DNA of 64,000 nt from positions 186,001-250,000 of the forward strand of contig QOCQ01000004.1 in NCBI GenBank assembly GCA_003574685.1, in the 5' to 3' direction. This document shows, piece by piece, positions 10,004-17,701 of this stretch. The notes under the pieces were generated by a model. The model made no database searches, had not been told where the DNA came from, and saw only the letters and a list, made by a program, of their open reading frames with translations. The translations under genes and the position numbers were made by a program. This stretch comes from Rhodospirillaceae bacterium SYSU D60007 (GTDB taxonomy: Bacteria; Pseudomonadota; Alphaproteobacteria; Reyranellales; Reyranellaceae). Every line of letters starts with the position of its first letter. Within the stretch, counting starts at the first letter, position 1.

Positions 10004-10029
10004 GCCGGGCGGCCCTGACGCCGCCCGGC
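10004..10029. terminator. Bidirectional terminator-like hairpin
   Basis: GCCGGGCGGC (10004-10013) and GCCGCCCGGC (10020-10029) are exact inverted copies with a 6-base loop. The hairpin sits between the stops of two convergent genes. No T-tract follows on the plus strand, so intrinsic termination strength is uncertain. Confidence 0.6.
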
Positions 10030-10042
10030 AACAACGTCCAAT

Positions 10043-10285
10043 CTAGTAGTAGTAGCCGCGATCGCGGTAGTAGCGCCGCTTCGGCGTGGTGGCCGCGCCG
10101 ACGCCCGCGCCGACCGCGCCGCCGATCAGTGCACCCGGAAGCACGCCCACGTCAGTGGCCCCACCGATCAGGGCGCCTGATCCGGCGCCGATGGCGCCAC
10201 CGGTTACGGCGCGCTGACCCCAAGTGTCGCCGCAAGCGCTGGCAAGCACTGCGGCAAGCGACAGGGCGACAATGTTCTTGATCAT
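10043..10285 (-). CDS. Glycine-zipper lipoprotein
   Basis: An 80-residue envelope protein. The signal sequence MIKNIVALSLAAVLASAC ends in a lipobox (ASAC), so the mature N-terminus should be a lipidated Cys18. It is followed by glycine-zipper repeats such as 'GGAIGAGSGALIGG' and 'GGAVGAGVGA', a pattern associated with packed helices at the outer membrane. The C-terminus is rich in Arg and Tyr (RRYYRDRGYYY). AGGAGGAG precedes the ATG. The specific role is unknown. Confidence 0.85.
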   Translation of the reverse strand: MIKNIVALSLAAVLASACGDTWGQRAVTGGAIGAGSGALIGGATDVGVLPGALIGGAVGAGVGAATTPKRRYYRDRGYYY

Positions 10286-10403
10286 TTGCTCCTCCTACCC
10301 GGACGCGCCGGACATACGGGCAGGATGTTGGAAACCAATATGGCCGGCGCCGGGGAATGTTCATGGCTAAAGCTGGGCCTTTGCGCCCACAATCCGCCGC
10401 GAT

Positions 10404-11414
10404 TCAGCGCAGCGTGCGCCCGAAGAAGTCGAGCATCCCGGCATTGATAGTCGCATGAACGGCCTCGCGATCGATGCCGGGCGGATTGCGGCAGATCTCA
10501 TCCGCGCGGCCTGGTGCACAGGGTGCCAGGAAGATCAGGTGCGGCCCAGGCACGACGTGGTATTCAGGCTTTCGGCCCAGCGCTTCGGCAATCCATTCCT
10601 CGCTGAAGGGATGGCGGATGGCCTGGTCGTTTGCAGCCCGGTAAATCAGCACCGGTCGGGTCACCGCCTGCAGCGTCTTGCGCGAAAACATGAAGCCCAA
10701 TCCGGGTGCCATCAGCACCGCGGCCTTGACGCGCGGATCGGGCGTCTGGCGCCAGTCCGGTCGTTCAATGCGGACCTTGCCCTCGAGGCCACCGGAGCAG
10801 GCGACTCCGTCATCGGGATTGCCTTGGCAGTATTCCGTGAGCCGCGCGAAATCCGGTACGGCGCCCAGCACGGTGAGCGCCGTGAAGCCGCCGGCGGAGA
10901 AACCCGCCATGCCGATGCGCTGGGGATCGACCAGCGGGCCCATGACGGGGTCGCGCAGTACACCGTCGATCACGCGCGCAATGTGCCTGGAGCGTCCGAC
11001 GAGCTGCAGGTCGGAGTAGGTGCCGGAACTGTCGGCATTGTTGTCGCGCGGATGCATGGGCGTTGCCACCACATAGCCGCGCGCCGCGAGGTATTCCGCG
11101 AAGTGATGCAGGCCGAAGACATAGCCGAAGCTGCCATGCGACAGCACGACGAGCGGCTTTGGCCCGGGAATCGGCGCGGCATCCTTGCGTGTTTGCACCA
11201 GGTAGGCATTGGCCATCCACGGTTCGGGCTGTGCCCGCGTCGGGTACCAGAGCCATGTGCGGATGCCGGCCGGCTCCTGATCGTCCGGGTACACGACCTC
11301 GCGCAGCCCGACATGGGCAAGCCCTGCTGATGCTTTGGGTGTCTGCGCCAGTGCAGATGCCTGGGCGGACCACGCGAGCATGGTCACGAGGAACAACGCA
11401 TCCCTTAGCTGCAT
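10404..11414 (-). CDS. Exported alpha/beta hydrolase (dienelactone hydrolase/PAF-AH-like)
   Basis: 336 residues with a cleavable signal peptide (cleavage likely after 'ASALAQ', near residue 24). The nucleophile elbow is GFSAGG, and a late His in 'VVPGPHLIF' completes the expected triad. The sequence resembles a paralogue encoded 450 bases further right (11868-12962): both share the elbow followed by a TAL..VxG.xPDF segment and the pattern 'VVPGxHxxFxxPC'. The substrate is unknown, and a periplasmic location is expected. It follows the RidA-type gene on the same strand by 35 bases. Confidence 0.8.
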   Translation of the reverse strand: MQLRDALFLVTMLAWSAQASALAQTPKASAGLAHVGLREVVYPDDQEPAGIRTWLWYPTRAQPEPWMANAYLVQTRKDAAPIPGPKPLVVLSHGSFGYVFGLHHFAEYLAARGYVVATPMHPRDNNADSSGTYSDLQLVGRSRHIARVIDGVLRDPVMGPLVDPQRIGMAGFSAGGFTALTVLGAVPDFARLTEYCQGNPDDGVACSGGLEGKVRIERPDWRQTPDPRVKAAVLMAPGLGFMFSRKTLQAVTRPVLIYRAANDQAIRHPFSEEWIAEALGRKPEYHVVPGPHLIFLAPCAPGRADEICRNPPGIDREAVHATINAGMLDFFGRTLR

Positions 11415-11449
11415 GCAAACAAACTCCGATGCAAAACGGCGGCGAGCAC

Positions 11450-11836
11450 TCAGGCAGCGGCGATCACTTCGATCTCGACCAGCCAGTCGGATGACAGGGT
11501 CTGGACGACGATGGCGGTCGTGGGGATCAGGCGGTTACCCAGCGCGTGCACGCGAGCGGCCGCGTTGGCCTCGGCATAGGTTGCATCGCGCAGGTAGCTC
11601 GTCAGGCGGACGATATTGTCGGTGGTCATGTCGGCGCTCGCGAGGATCGTCCGGATATTCGACCAGATGAGTCGAAGCTGCTCGTCGAGCGTTGAGCCCG
11701 CGATGCCCCGCTCGTCCAGTCCCATCGTGCCGCTGACGAACAGCAGCCGGCTGGCTTCGCGTACCTCGGTGGCGTGAACGTAGTCCGGAGTCGCCGCGTA
11801 GATTCCTTTCGCTGGATTGTGCGTCACGGTCTTCAT
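11450..11836 (-). CDS. RidA/YjgF/YER057c/UK114-family protein
   Basis: A 128-residue trimer-forming small protein. The start 'MKTVTHNPAKGIYAAT' and the region 'LFVSGTMGLDERG' are family-typical. True RidA enzymes hydrolyse reactive enamine/imine intermediates through a conserved Arg, here best matched by 'VRLTSYLRDA' in the middle-to-late region. Length is normal for the family. GGGAG precedes the ATG at 11836, so the frame extending to 11899 is not used. It sits between the genes of two paralogous exported hydrolases on the same strand. A subgroup role other than deaminase is possible. Confidence 0.85.
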   Translation of the reverse strand: MKTVTHNPAKGIYAATPDYVHATEVREASRLLFVSGTMGLDERGIAGSTLDEQLRLIWSNIRTILASADMTTDNIVRLTSYLRDATYAEANAAARVHALGNRLIPTTAIVVQTLSSDWLVEIEVIAAA

Positions 11837-11867
11837 TGCTGCTCCCTGTTCACTGCTGCCACGATCC

Positions 11868-12962
11868 TTACCGGCCGAGGGTGCGGTCGAAGAAATCACG
11901 AATCTCGGCTTTCAGACGGCGGTGGATCGCTACGCGATCGACGCCCGCAGGATCGCGGCACAGCATGGCCGGCGAGGGGCGACGGCAGGGGGACACGAAC
12001 ACGAAATGGCCGCCGGGCACAACGGCATACTCGGGTGGCCGCGGCAGTGCCCGGCGTAACTGATCCTCATTGTACGGATGGAGGACCACCTGGTCCGCCT
12101 CGGCGCGGTACATGCGCACGGCCGCCTTCACGTCAGCCAGTCCGCGCCTGTCAAAAAACACGCCATAGGCTGGCGCCAGCAGCACAGCAGCGCGCACGCG
12201 CGGGTCATGTGCAATGGTCCAGTCCGGCCGCAGGCGCTGGATGCCGCCGCGGCGCATCCAGCCGCAGAACATGCGATCGCGCTCGGTGCGCGCGCAGTGC
12301 TCCGGCCCGAGCGCGAAGTCCGGCCGACCGCCGATCACCACCAGCGCCGTATAGCCCCCCGCGGAGTAGCCGATAATGCCGATGCGAGCCGGGTCGATCA
12401 GCGGGCCAAGCTGGGGATGTGCCAGCAGCGCATCGATGCTCCGCACGATGTGGCGCGGGCGGCCGATGAGCTGCAGGTCGGTTCCCGGTCCCGAGTGATC
12501 GGTAACGTTGTCGTAGGGATGCAGTGGGCCAGCCACGATCGAGCCACTGGCGGCCAGGTGCAGGATCAGATCGCGCTGGTTCAGGGGCATGCCGCCAGAG
12601 CCATGCGACAGCATGATCAGACGCCGGCGGCCGGGCAGGGGATGTACCGGACCGCCGGCCGGTTCACCGTTGTCGTTTACACCGGACACACTCGCCGGAT
12701 ACCAGACCTGCACGGGAATGGGCGGCTCACCGGGCTGGTCGTCAGCATTGAAGGTCAGTGCACCAACCGGTGCCTGCGCCTGAGCATTCATTGCAAGCAG
12801 CGCGATCAGCAGCAGGGCGCACGGCAAGAAGGTCCAGCGTTGAAGTGTGCCGGGAGCGCGGGCGTCCCGCCCGCATCGGCGCGCAGCGCCGAAGTATTTT
12901 CGCCTTCCGCTTGCGCTGCGGGCGATGCGGGCAAGATGTCCGCGTTCCCAGGGCGTGTTCAA
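11868..12962 (-). CDS. Exported alpha/beta hydrolase, paralogue of the 10404-11414 product; start uncertain
   Basis: An alpha/beta hydrolase with the elbow GYSAGG, flanked by 'GIIG' and 'TALVVIG', and a late His in 'VVPGGHFVF'. The hydrophobic signal segment 'LPCALLLIALLA' lies about 45 residues into the open frame. No ATG precedes it: the frame opens with TTG at 12962, a TTG lies at 12827 just before the signal segment, and the first ATG (12791) is inside it. The first ~40 codons coincide with an inverted-repeat element at 12851-12951. The true start is probably 12827 or a repeat-derived upstream codon. The reading frame itself is clear; the substrate is unknown. Confidence 0.75.
   Translation of the reverse strand: MNTPWERGHLARIARSASGRRKYFGAARRCGRDARAPGTLQRWTFLPCALLLIALLAMNAQAQAPVGALTFNADDQPGEPPIPVQVWYPASVSGVNDNGEPAGGPVHPLPGRRRLIMLSHGSGGMPLNQRDLILHLAASGSIVAGPLHPYDNVTDHSGPGTDLQLIGRPRHIVRSIDALLAHPQLGPLIDPARIGIIGYSAGGYTALVVIGGRPDFALGPEHCARTERDRMFCGWMRRGGIQRLRPDWTIAHDPRVRAAVLLAPAYGVFFDRRGLADVKAAVRMYRAEADQVVLHPYNEDQLRRALPRPPEYAVVPGGHFVFVSPCRRPSPAMLCRDPAGVDRVAIHRRLKAEIRDFFDRTLGR
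12851..12951. repeat. Palindrome-ended repeat, GGGCGTCCCGCCC type, within coding frame
   Basis: The left end CGGGAGCGCGG (12851-12861) and right end CCGCGTTCCCAG (near 12940-12951) are inverted copies with one mismatch. The interior carries GCGGGCGTCCCGCCCGC (12858-12874), itself nearly palindromic. It lies exactly where the adjacent hydrolase gene should have its ribosome-binding site and start. Confidence 0.6.
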
Positions 12963-12992
12963 CGGACCGCAACCTCGCGCTTCATGCGCCCT

Positions 12993-14129
12993 TTACCAGC
13001 CGTTGATGCGGTCGTAGGTGGCAACGATGGTGCGGCCGTCACTCTCTTCGCTGTCAACCACGTGATAGCGATCATAGGCAGCGGCCGTGATGCACGCATG
13101 GTTGGGCCATATGCGCACGCGGCTGCCAATCGGCAGCTTGTCGTAGGGCAGGGGCTGGTCGGCCTGCACGAAGCCATGCTCCTGCGAGCAGGCCACGACG
13201 GCGAGGTCCTTGACCGGCGCATCCTTGATGAAGCCATAGCCGGCCTTGGGCATGAACTCCTGGGCGCTGATGTCCTTGGAGAGCGCGAGCGCACCGGCAT
13301 CGATCAGGAGCTGGTTGCGGTGCGGATAGTGGCCGATGACCGAAGCCATTACAGAGAGCGCCAGATCGCCGGCGCCGCACGAACCGATACCAGCCTGGTC
13401 GAGGTCGTTGAACACGAACACGCCCGGGCGCATCTCCGTTACGCCCTCGAAGCTGCGGGCATGCATCGCCGTGGGTGTCGAGCCGGCGCTGACGATCGGG
13501 CAGGGCAGGCCGGCTGCCCGCAATGTCTCGGCGGCGGTGACGACGGCCAGCCGTTCCTGCTCGGCGACGCGCGCAATGCCCGCGGGCGTGCTCTCGTGAT
13601 AGGAGTGGCCGGCGTGGGTCATGACGCCGGCGAGCTCGACGTTCGGCGCATCGTGCAGAACGCGGCCGATATCGACCAGCCCCGGAAGCTCGGGGAAAGG
13701 CAGCCCCGCGCGGCCGGCGCCGCTGTCGATCTCGATGAATACCGAAAAGCTGTCGCCGGCCGCGGCTGCGTCCGCGATGGCGCGCGCCACGGGCAGGTTG
13801 TCCGTCACGATCCGCAGATTGACGCCCTCGCGCCGGATCGCCGTCACGGCTGGCAGCTTGGAGGGCACGATGCCGACTCCGTAGAGAATGTCGCGGAAGC
13901 CGCCGGCCGCAAAGTACCTGGCTTCGGCCAGGGTCGAGACGGTGATGCGGCCGTCGAACGCGGCCGTGGCCATGCGGCCGATCTCGACGGACTTGGCGGT
14001 CTTCAGATGCGGGCGGAGCTGAACGTCGGCGGGTTTCAGGCGTTCGGTGATCCGCCTCACATTGCGCCGCAGGATCGCGCGGTCGAGGATCAGGCAGGGC
14101 GTCGGCAGGGTGTCGAGCGTGTCGGTCAT
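12993..14129 (-). CDS. PLP-dependent D-threonine aldolase/D-serine dehydratase-type enzyme
   Basis: A 378-residue alanine-racemase-fold type III PLP enzyme. The Schiff-base Lys is most likely Lys43 in 'RPHLKTAK'. The late PNHAC motif (His344, Cys346) matches the zinc-binding His-x-Cys of D-serine dehydratase and D-threonine aldolase relatives. These enzymes cleave D-beta-hydroxy amino acids to glycine plus an aldehyde, or dehydrate them. Which reaction occurs here is not decided. The ATG at 14129 gives a family-typical N-terminus; longer frames reach 14237 but overlap the divergent CYTH gene. Confidence 0.85.
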   Translation of the reverse strand: MTDTLDTLPTPCLILDRAILRRNVRRITERLKPADVQLRPHLKTAKSVEIGRMATAAFDGRITVSTLAEARYFAAGGFRDILYGVGIVPSKLPAVTAIRREGVNLRIVTDNLPVARAIADAAAAGDSFSVFIEIDSGAGRAGLPFPELPGLVDIGRVLHDAPNVELAGVMTHAGHSYHESTPAGIARVAEQERLAVVTAAETLRAAGLPCPIVSAGSTPTAMHARSFEGVTEMRPGVFVFNDLDQAGIGSCGAGDLALSVMASVIGHYPHRNQLLIDAGALALSKDISAQEFMPKAGYGFIKDAPVKDLAVVACSQEHGFVQADQPLPYDKLPIGSRVRIWPNHACITAAAYDRYHVVDSEESDGRTIVATYDRINGW

Positions 14130-14214
14130 GGCCGGGCATTTCGCCATGCCCGCAGGCGCTGGAGCAACAAAAAGTGCATCGCTGCGTGGTACTTTAGCGT
14201 AGAAGGGCCGGCAA

Positions 14215-14739
14215 ATGCCGATTGAGAACGAGCGCAAGTTCGTGCTGCGCGATCCGGATGGGGCGCTGGAGCGAGCCTTGACCGCGGCCTGTCCGCCATG
14301 GACCAGGCATGCCGTGCGGCAAGCCTATCTCGACGCGCCTGGATTGCGCATCCGCCGGTTCCAAGACGCCGATGGTGTTCGGCACATCTTCTCGTTCAAG
14401 CGCACAATCGGCGGCGAGATGGTCGAGATTGAAACCGACATGTCGGCCGCCGATTTCGAGCGGCTCTGGACTCTGCGGCGCGAGGCGCTGGAGAAAGTGC
14501 GATTCCACCTCGCCGATAGCGATTGCGGCTGGGACGTCGATTTCTTCAAGACCGCCCGGCAGACCTATTTTGCGCTGGCCGAAGTCGAGATGCCGGAGGG
14601 CCGTGACGAACCACCGGCACCGCCACCACTGCTGGCACCGTACGTCGCGCTTCTCGTACCCCGAGGCGACGAGCGTTTCGCTTCCAAGAAGCTTGCTGAC
14701 GTCACCTACGCCAAGCGGCTCGCCGGCGAGTTGACCTAG
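14215..14739 (+). CDS. CYTH domain protein (triphosphate tunnel fold)
   Basis: A 174-residue protein opening with 'IENERKF', which fits the ExExK hallmark of the CYTH superfamily at the entrance of a beta-tunnel. Basic and acidic residues continue through 'FSFKRT' and 'VEIETDM'. Family members bind triphosphates and metal ions and act as inorganic triphosphatases, thiamine triphosphatases or, rarely, adenylate cyclases. Tripolyphosphatase activity is the commonest bacterial role. It overlaps the following convergent gene by 4 bases at the stop codons. Confidence 0.8.
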   Translation: MPIENERKFVLRDPDGALERALTAACPPWTRHAVRQAYLDAPGLRIRRFQDADGVRHIFSFKRTIGGEMVEIETDMSAADFERLWTLRREALEKVRFHLADSDCGWDVDFFKTARQTYFALAEVEMPEGRDEPPAPPPLLAPYVALLVPRGDERFASKKLADVTYAKRLAGELT

Positions 14740-15770
14740 ACCGTGGCGATGGCGTTGGCGGGCGAGCCGACAGCACCGGGCAGGCGCAAGGGGGGTGCCG
14801 TCAGCAGGAAGCGGGAGCGGTTGTTGGCGCGCAGCCACATGGCGAGATCGTGCAGGTACCACATCTCGCCGAGATTGATGCCCAGCTTGAACAGGCAGTG
14901 GTGGTGCAGCGGGAGGGCAGGCTGTTCTCCGGTGCCTGCGTCCCTGGCCGGCACGGCCTCCACGCCGTAATTGTCGGCAATTAGCGAGACGATGCCGCTA
15001 TCGGTGATCCATTGCAGCAGGCGCTGGTCGCGGCCGTCGAGCGCGGCGCACATGGCATGGACCTTCTTCGGGTCCGGCTTGCCGTTCATCTCAACCAGCA
15101 TGGTGGCGAAGCCGGTATGGAGCAGCAGCATGTCGCCGGTTTCGACAACCACCCGGTCGGCGTCGAGGATGCGCATGAACTGCTCGTAGTCGACCAGACG
15201 GTGATCGCGGCCGAGGTGCTTCTCGAGATCGACGAGCACGCCGCGTCCCTGGATCGGCTTCTCGGCCATGTTCTCGACGCCAAGCTTGTGCGCGTAGCAC
15301 ATGTGGCCGCAACCGTCGGCACCAGCGTCCTGTTGCGGGCCCACGACATCCGTGCCGGCACGGAAGCCGTTGTAATAGACCGCTTCCGGCTTGCCATCGC
15401 CGTCCGCGTCGAACAGGCCACCGACATGGGCCAGCGTGTCCCATTGCGAGGAGTATTGCAGGGTCAGGATCACGCGGTCATCGGACACGACGTCGGTATG
15501 TCGCGCATCCAGCTTGCCCGTCAGGAAATTGAAGCGCCAGCCATTCTGGTCGCCCGTTGGCGAGAGCACCGGCGGTAGGCGGCGCGGATTGAGGACATTA
15601 CCGCCCGGCAGATCGAGCGGCAGGCTCAGGCAGAAGCTGCGGCCTTCCTTCACTTCGGCAACGCCCTGCAGGACTTTCTGCGGCGTGAGAAGGTTGAGGC
15701 GGCCGAGCTGGTCGTCTTCGCCCCAGTCACCCCAGGTCGACCCCTCGGGACGTCGCGTCCACCGCTTCAT
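14736..15770 (-). CDS. Cyclase-family (kynurenine formamidase-like) hydrolase
   Basis: 344 residues of the 'putative cyclase' fold, which includes kynurenine formamidases and isatin hydrolases. The metal-binding region appears as 'SQWDTLAHVGG' in place of the more usual HxGTHxDxP motif. This variant occurs in a bacterial subgroup and keeps the Asp and His ligands. Expected chemistry is metal-dependent hydrolysis of an amide, lactone or lactam; the substrate is unknown. The ATG at 15770 is preceded by a GGGAGG stretch. It is divergent from the small exported protein gene at 15935. Confidence 0.75.
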   Translation of the reverse strand: MKRWTRRPEGSTWGDWGEDDQLGRLNLLTPQKVLQGVAEVKEGRSFCLSLPLDLPGGNVLNPRRLPPVLSPTGDQNGWRFNFLTGKLDARHTDVVSDDRVILTLQYSSQWDTLAHVGGLFDADGDGKPEAVYYNGFRAGTDVVGPQQDAGADGCGHMCYAHKLGVENMAEKPIQGRGVLVDLEKHLGRDHRLVDYEQFMRILDADRVVVETGDMLLLHTGFATMLVEMNGKPDPKKVHAMCAALDGRDQRLLQWITDSGIVSLIADNYGVEAVPARDAGTGEQPALPLHHHCLFKLGINLGEMWYLHDLAMWLRANNRSRFLLTAPPLRLPGAVGSPANAIATV

Positions 15771-15910
15771 GCTTGCCTCCCAGTTGCGGCAGGTACCTTG
15801 GCGGCATGTTTGCGGTTCTGCAAACCTGCACGGGCGCGCAACACGAAACGCAGTTATGCATCGGCAAGCCGGTGACGCAGAGTTGAAGAAACGCGAGTGG
15901 CATGACCCGC

Positions 15911-15934
15911 GAGAACAGGCATAACGCTGTTCTC
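15911..15934. promoter_or_regulatory. Perfect 8-bp inverted repeat abutting a start codon
   Basis: GAGAACAG (15911-15918) and CTGTTCTC (15927-15934) are exact inverted copies separated by 8 bases. The right arm ends directly before the ATG at 15935. It could be an operator or an RNA hairpin that masks the start; no ribosome-binding site is otherwise apparent. Confidence 0.4.
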
Positions 15935-16210
15935 ATGAAGCGACACATCTGGCTACCGGTAACGCTGGTTGCCCTCGTTGCCGCCCTGCCGGCGGCAGGT
16001 CAGGCGCCGTCCGGTGATGATCTGGCGCGGTGCGAGGATCTGTACGCCAAGTATGTGCGATACAGCAATCCCGGTGGCGAGGGCCGGTCGGGCAGCGCCT
16101 TTAGTGCGGTCGAGGCACAGAGCGCTGTGGAGCAATGCCGCCGGGGCAACACACGCGAAGGCATTGCCGTGCTGGAACGCAAGTTGCGTGCGCTGGGATT
16201 CAAAATCTGA
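15935..16210 (+). CDS. Small exported protein of unknown function
   Basis: A 91-residue protein with a signal peptide (MKRHIWLPVTLVALVAALPA, cleavage near 'AAGQA'), leaving about 68 residues with two Cys (in 'LARCEDLYAKY' and 'VEQCRRGN') that could form a disulfide in the periplasm. The ATG at 15935 places the signal peptide at the N-terminus; an upstream ATG at 15902 would bury it. The downstream MFS gene starts 129 bases later. The family is not identified and no function is proposed. Confidence 0.65.
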   Translation: MKRHIWLPVTLVALVAALPAAGQAPSGDDLARCEDLYAKYVRYSNPGGEGRSGSAFSAVEAQSAVEQCRRGNTREGIAVLERKLRALGFKI

Positions 16211-16339
16211 TGCAATCATGCATGACAGACCTGCCATGAAGTGCAGCCGATCGCCTGGAGGGAGTGGATAACGTAATCTCCGGTTGCGCCGTGCGTGGCT
16301 TCCGGCATGCGGGCGCGCCCGTTTGAGCCGGGGAGCTTC

Positions 16340-17554
16340 ATGTCTGTCGCCTTGTCGCAATCGCTCGCCCGCGATGCCCGGGTCATCGGCATCATCGGCA
16401 TCGCCCACGGGCTGAGCCATTTCTACCAGTTGGCGCTGGCGACGTTGCTGATCGTGGTCATGCCCGATTTCGAGCTGAGCTACGCGCAGGTGGGCGCGCT
16501 GGGCGCGGTCTTCTACGGCATCTCGGGGGTTGGGCAGACGGTGGCGGGTTTCGCCGTGGACCGGTTTGGCGCACGTCCGGTGCTGGCGTTTGGCCTGCTG
16601 GCTGCTGCCACTGCCTTTGCCCTGGTTGCCGCCCTGGCTTCCGGGTTCTGGAGCCTGGTGCCGATGGTGGCGCTCGCCGGCATTGGCAATTGCGTCTTCC
16701 ATCCCGCCGACTTTGCCATTCTCAACGCTTCGGTGAACGAGGGCCGGCTTGGCCGCGCCTACAGCGTGCACGGGCTGGGTGGCACGCTGGGGTGGGCACC
16801 GGCCGCGCCGGCTATCTACTTCCTTTCGGGTGCAATCGGCTGGCAGGCGACTGCTCTCATCGTGTCGGCCTTGGGCCTGCTGGTCGCGCTGGCGGTGGCC
16901 ACCCAGGGCAGCGTCATGGTGGACCATCGCGTGGCGCGATCGGAGTCCCGCAAGGCGGGGCAGTTTGACATGTCGGCGTTGCTGGCGCCGCCAATCCTGA
17001 TCTGCATGCTCTATTTCGCGTTCATCGCCATCACGGTGGTGGGCATCCAGCAGTTCGCCGTGCCGGCGCTTCGGGAAATGTATCCCGTCACGCTGGAAGC
17101 CGCCGCCGCCGCCCTGGCTGCATTGCTGATCGGCTCCGCGGTGGGTGTGGTGATTGGCGGCTGGATTGCCGACCGTGCCGTGCGTCATGACGCGGTGGCG
17201 GCCGGAGGGCTGTTCGCCGCCGGCGCCCTGACCGCGGTCATCGCCACCGGCGGGATCGCGCCGTGGCTGGTGCTGCCGCTGATGGCGCTGAGCGGCTTTG
17301 CGGGCGGGCTGACGGGCCCCTCGCGCGACATGATCGTGCGCGGCGCCACGCCGCCGGGCTCCTCCGGCAAGGTGTTCGGCTTCGTCTATTCCGGGCTGGA
17401 TGTCGGCTCGATGATCTCGCCACCGGTCTTCGGCTGGCTGATGGACCACCATATGCCGCACGCGATCTTCTGGGGTGCCTTCGCCATCTACATGCTGAAC
17501 GTGCTGACGGTGCTGCAGATCAGGCGGTTCAACCGCGCCCCGGCCGCGGCGTAG
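16340..17554 (+). CDS. MFS transporter
   Basis: A 404-residue major facilitator with about twelve hydrophobic segments. The loop 2-3 region reads 'GFAVDRFGARPVL' and a later pore segment is 'HGLGGTLGWAPAAPA'. The latter pattern and the general layout resemble fosmidomycin-resistance/cyanate-type MFS proteins. The ATG at 16340 has GGGAG five bases upstream and is chosen over the frame starting at 16295. The substrate is unknown. Confidence 0.82.
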   Translation: MSVALSQSLARDARVIGIIGIAHGLSHFYQLALATLLIVVMPDFELSYAQVGALGAVFYGISGVGQTVAGFAVDRFGARPVLAFGLLAAATAFALVAALASGFWSLVPMVALAGIGNCVFHPADFAILNASVNEGRLGRAYSVHGLGGTLGWAPAAPAIYFLSGAIGWQATALIVSALGLLVALAVATQGSVMVDHRVARSESRKAGQFDMSALLAPPILICMLYFAFIAITVVGIQQFAVPALREMYPVTLEAAAAALAALLIGSAVGVVIGGWIADRAVRHDAVAAGGLFAAGALTAVIATGGIAPWLVLPLMALSGFAGGLTGPSRDMIVRGATPPGSSGKVFGFVYSGLDVGSMISPPVFGWLMDHHMPHAIFWGAFAIYMLNVLTVLQIRRFNRAPAAA

Positions 17555-17587
17555 CGCCTGCCGCATACCCGGCAAAGCGTAGAATAG

Positions 17588-17669
17588 CCTTCATGGTGAG
17601 CTTGTCGAACCATGAAGGCGTCGCACAGCGGTGGGGGCCCCTTCATGGTTCGACAAGCTCACCATGAAG
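17588..17669. repeat. Palindrome-ended repeat, CATGGTGAGCTTGTCGAACC type
   Basis: Left arm 17588-17618 and right arm 17640-17669 are inverted copies of about 30 bases with a GC-rich 21-base centre, lying between two convergent genes. The segment 17588-17631 is identical over 44 bases to the reverse complement of 41427-41470. Confidence 0.8.
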
Positions 17670-17701
17670 CGGTTTTCGAACTCCAGCATCTTGAGTGTGA
17701 A

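Noticed and set aside
12078-14225. 715-residue plus-strand frame opposite hydrolase and PLP enzyme genes
   Set aside because: It is antisense to two genes with catalytic motifs and has repetitive composition typical of shadow frames.
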